From Urechis unicinctus (lineage: Eukaryota; Annelida; Polychaeta; Xenopneusta; Urechidae), in NCBI GenBank assembly GCA_034190875.2, contig CM067346.1, positions 47,169,432 through 47,233,431 of the forward strand: DNA of 64,000 nt, given 5' to 3'. Below are positions 61,404 through 64,000 of the stretch, in pieces. A program made the translations under genes and the position numbers. How positions within the stretch are numbered: position 1 is the stretch's first letter; the number at the start of each line of letters is the position of its first letter. Below the pieces are notes generated by a model, which saw nothing but the letters and a program-made list of their open reading frames with translations, searched no databases and had not been told where the DNA came from.

Positions 61404-61878
61404 ATGTCGAAAGGGAGCAACTTCAGTATCTTTTGTTGCATCTGTACATCACATGAAATTGGAGAGGAAGTGGCGACATTTCTGAAAAAGCGACTGATAG
61501 ACAAATATGGCTCCGACTTTCCGATCAAGATGGACTGGGACATCACCACTGATAAAGACAGGATTGACACCATCTGCGATAACTTCAAGCGCTCCAAGTA
61601 TTGTTTTTTTATATTCACCCAAGGATGCAGACAAAATCGTGATTTTGAGACATGTTGGAAGCATGCCGACCAGTACAGGCTTAAAGGTCTTACTAATGTG
61701 ATTGGGATAAGAGTGGAGCCATTTAGACAGGATGAACTTCCAGCTACTATGCAGAATTTACATAAACCTTTAAGTTTCCGCACCAACTTTAAGGACGATG
61801 ATGAAAAGTGGAAGAAAGTTTTGGAATGCCTAAGCCCAGATAATGTCCTGACATCTGGAAGTCCAATGCCTGATAACC
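61404..61878 (+). CDS. TIR-like domain exon, unit 3
   Basis: 158 codons, phase 1 donor C|GTACGT. NFSIFCCICTSHEIGEEVA, KMDWDITTDKDRI, RSKYCFFIFTQGC, FETCWKHADQYRLKGL, NVIGIRVEP. Its second half is almost identical to unit 1 and its first half to unit 2, which suggests gene conversion between copies. Confidence 0.72.
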
Positions 61879-64000
61879 GTACGTTCTGTTAAATAACAAT
61901 CAAAGTTATTTGTCAATATTAAATAAGTTTTGTTGTTTGCAAAGACATGAAAGGTGACACTAGTTTTGACATCTTTCACTTTAATTTAAAATCTTTGGTA
62001 ATTATTGGACAATTCATATTATTTAGATTAGCTTTAATTCGTTGGATTGGTTTTTACAGCCCCTGAATCAATGACAAGTAAATGGCGGAATTTCCTTTGG
62101 AGCCAGTATGATCTTTTTGGATCCAGCAGTAGTCCTAGTGAATATGAAGACACCCTCATATCCAAGAAACTACTCTCTAGAGATGAACGTGAAGATTATG
62201 AATCCAAGCCAAGAGGGAAACAAGTTCGTAGTATTCTCGATACCATGACTCTAAAAGGTGACCGGGAAATCAAGGAATTCTTGAAGGTCATTGAGAATAA
62301 AGAAAGATACTTGATGACCATGCTGAAAAAACAAAGTAAGTTTGTGGTCAATGATTTGTTTTATCTTATGATGTATATTGTACTGGGGTTTGGGAGTGGG
62401 TTGCGGGGGCGGGATTCTAGGTTACGTTTTGAATGAACAAATATATCGGTAGTGTGTGCCTGTCGTTGATTTAACTTTTCAATTCTTGTCTGTTAATTAT
62501 CAGCCCCTATGTTTTTTCCCAAACCCCTACCATGTTAAAGCATTCTTTCTTATCCCTACAGTGACAGATGAATTGATTGCTGATTATGAGGGCAAATCAC
62601 TGCCAATTCCATCACAGACTCAGACCCTACAGCAAGCCATGGTCAGTCCCATCAAAGAGAACCCGCCTGTAAGTTACTACCACAGCAACAAATTTTATTC
62701 ACTGGCAGTTAAACTTGTCAGTCAGATTGTTAATATTTCACTTTCCATTTCAAATTCAAAGTGTTCCAATATCAAAGGGATCTTATCTGAATGGAAATAT
62801 GTTGTGTTGTGGGCCATTTCACTGTAATCAACCATATCTTTCTGCCATTATTATTATCATCAATCCTCAGAATGGCAATCAGTGTAAGATATAGACATTT
62901 TGTTTAATTTCAGTGCGGTTTTAATTAGCTCTTCTCTTGAGCAAAGCTTATTATATACCTTTGCTCCACTGTTGTAAGATTCAGGTGGCATGTTTTCTTA
63001 ACAGCTCTGCTGTTCAGCAGAGCTTATTACAAACCATTGTCCATCGGCCCTTTCGTAAACTTTGATGGAAGGTTTTGTTGTAAAGCAAGCTAGGAGCTTC
63101 ACAAACTTAAAATCAGCTCTGTACGACCCTTGACCCATGAGTTATCAATAAGAAACTGATATACCTTCATGTTGAATGAGGAATTGCAAATACTGTTTCT
63201 TAGTAATTGGAACACCTACTGCAATTTTTTCTAGCAAAATATAAACTGTATTTGAGACCTTTAGATTCATTTAAAAAATTATAACCGTTGATGACCTGTG
63301 TGCTTCTTTTACAAACCAGGTACAGGCTGTATCTGACGATGAGGGGAGCATCTCACCTGCTGAGAATTTGGAGCAAACATCTGTTAATGTTGTTGATAGT
63401 GCATCTGCACCTACTGCACAGGTAACAGAGCTAGCTGATACATTCCCAGGACTTTATTTCTCAATATATACACAAATGCCTGTCATTAAATTGTTGATTG
63501 ACATGCACCATATTTGTAGAGACTGCTGTGGTTGTTACTTAAAGGATAGTTTTCAATTTGTTGTTTTCTTGGCAAGATTACAACACCATGGCTTGCCTGT
63601 TGTACTTGTTAACATACATTCAGTACTGTTAGCAGTCTGTATGAAAATTCAATGTGAGCCTTTTTGGATTTATCAATCTGTTGTCTTGTTGAATGTTGTC
63701 CTACAAACACGCAATAACATCCCTTATTCTCATGCTTTCATGATACCTGTATAGAATAATCTTAATGTCTCTCAATCTGAATTATTCTTCATTGTAATAT
63801 TTGTCAATGGTTTACTGCCTTCAACATCTGTGTTGTATGTTTTTCAAAGTCCCCTGAAAAAGGAAGCATTGGAAACATAGTGAGTACCAAGGTTTAGAGT
63901 TCAAACCAACCATTACAGTTTCTCGTCAATTTGTTTTTTTATTGAATTTGGCTGAATCAGGCAATATAATGAAATTGATAACTGAATAACAACAGGGATT
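61404..64000 (+). CDS. TIR-CARD-zinc-ribbon protein, unit 3 (runs off window)
   Basis: Best preserved copy. Exons: TIR-like 61404-61878, CARD-like 62060-62335, linker 62562-62668, acidic linker 63320-63421; the last exons (pre-ribbon and zinc ribbon) are expected beyond 64000 from units 1 and 2. All four exons join without stops (phases 1, 1, 0, 0). TIR domains signal by homotypic binding or cleave NAD; CARDs recruit partners by homotypic binding. A cytosolic immune adaptor is likely. No signal peptide or membrane helix. TIR assignment from pattern only; CARD assignment firmer. Confidence 0.72.
62060..62335 (+). CDS. CARD-like domain exon, unit 3
   Basis: 276 bp, phase 1 to phase 1, acceptor TTTACAG, donor GTAAGTTT. 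After MTSKWRNFLWSQYDLFG comes EYEDTLISKKLLSRDERE and SILDTMTLKGDREIKEFL then KVIE: helices of a CARD (LLxxxxLxxxExExI ... LLDxLxxRGxxxFxxFL). A symmetric exon that can be skipped or lost without frame change. Confidence 0.75.
62562..62668 (+). CDS. Linker exon, unit 3
   Basis: 107 bp, phase 1 to phase 0: TDELIADYEGKSLPIPSQTQ. Donor GTAAGT intact. Confidence 0.65.
63320..63421 (+). CDS. Acidic linker exon, unit 3
   Basis: 102 bp, phase 0 to phase 0: VQAVSDDEGSISPAENLEQT. Acceptor ACCAG, donor GTAACA. Intact. Confidence 0.65.

Overview
This is animal genomic DNA. Coding sequence is split into short exons with GT-AG introns, and the introns and spacers are full of microsatellites (CA, TA, TATG, GAT, GAGT) and minisatellites. 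A Jagged/Serrate-type Notch ligand, two nuclear receptors and an expanded TIR-CARD family point to an invertebrate bilaterian. A lophotrochozoan such as a mollusc, brachiopod or annelid is my best guess, but the sequence does not prove it.

Layout. 293-1591 (+): last three exons of a nuclear receptor, covering most of the ligand-binding domain and the AF-2 helix. 6577-28011 (-): a complete 22-exon Jagged/Serrate gene with signal peptide, MNNL, DSL, 16 EGF repeats, a VWC-type cysteine-rich region, a transmembrane helix and a cytoplasmic tail. Every exon joint keeps phase except the EGF3 exon, which is one base short. The EGF2 exon region has a partial second copy that has lost the exon. 32338-37835 (-): a second, divergent nuclear receptor with two different exons that each encode a first zinc finger, a 500-codon hinge exon with polyglutamine, and a C-terminus without a recognisable AF-2 motif.

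41.5-64.0 kb is an accessory region built from three diverged copies of a unit of about 5 kb. Each unit carries a gene (+) with a TIR-like domain, a CARD-like domain on its own phase 1-1 exon, short linker exons and a C-terminal zinc ribbon. Unit 1 lacks the CARD exon, has a damaged splice donor and has three zinc-ribbon copies. Unit 2 has a truncated CARD exon, two in-frame stops and a lost zinc ligand. Unit 3 looks intact up to the window edge. Units 1 and 3 share a proximal promoter with an interferon-regulatory-factor-type element, which unit 2 lacks. The likely role is cytosolic innate immune signalling (inference).

Between units 2 and 3, at about 53.8-61.2 kb, lies a decayed endogenous viral element. 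It has a packaging-ATPase-like gene with Walker motifs, a capsid-like gene, several small membrane-protein genes and fibre-like genes, most broken by stops and frameshifts. I see no polymerase or integrase. The element sits directly upstream of the IRF-type element of unit 3. The rest of the window is intron or intergenic DNA dominated by simple and tandem repeats; I found no rRNA, tRNA or CRISPR.
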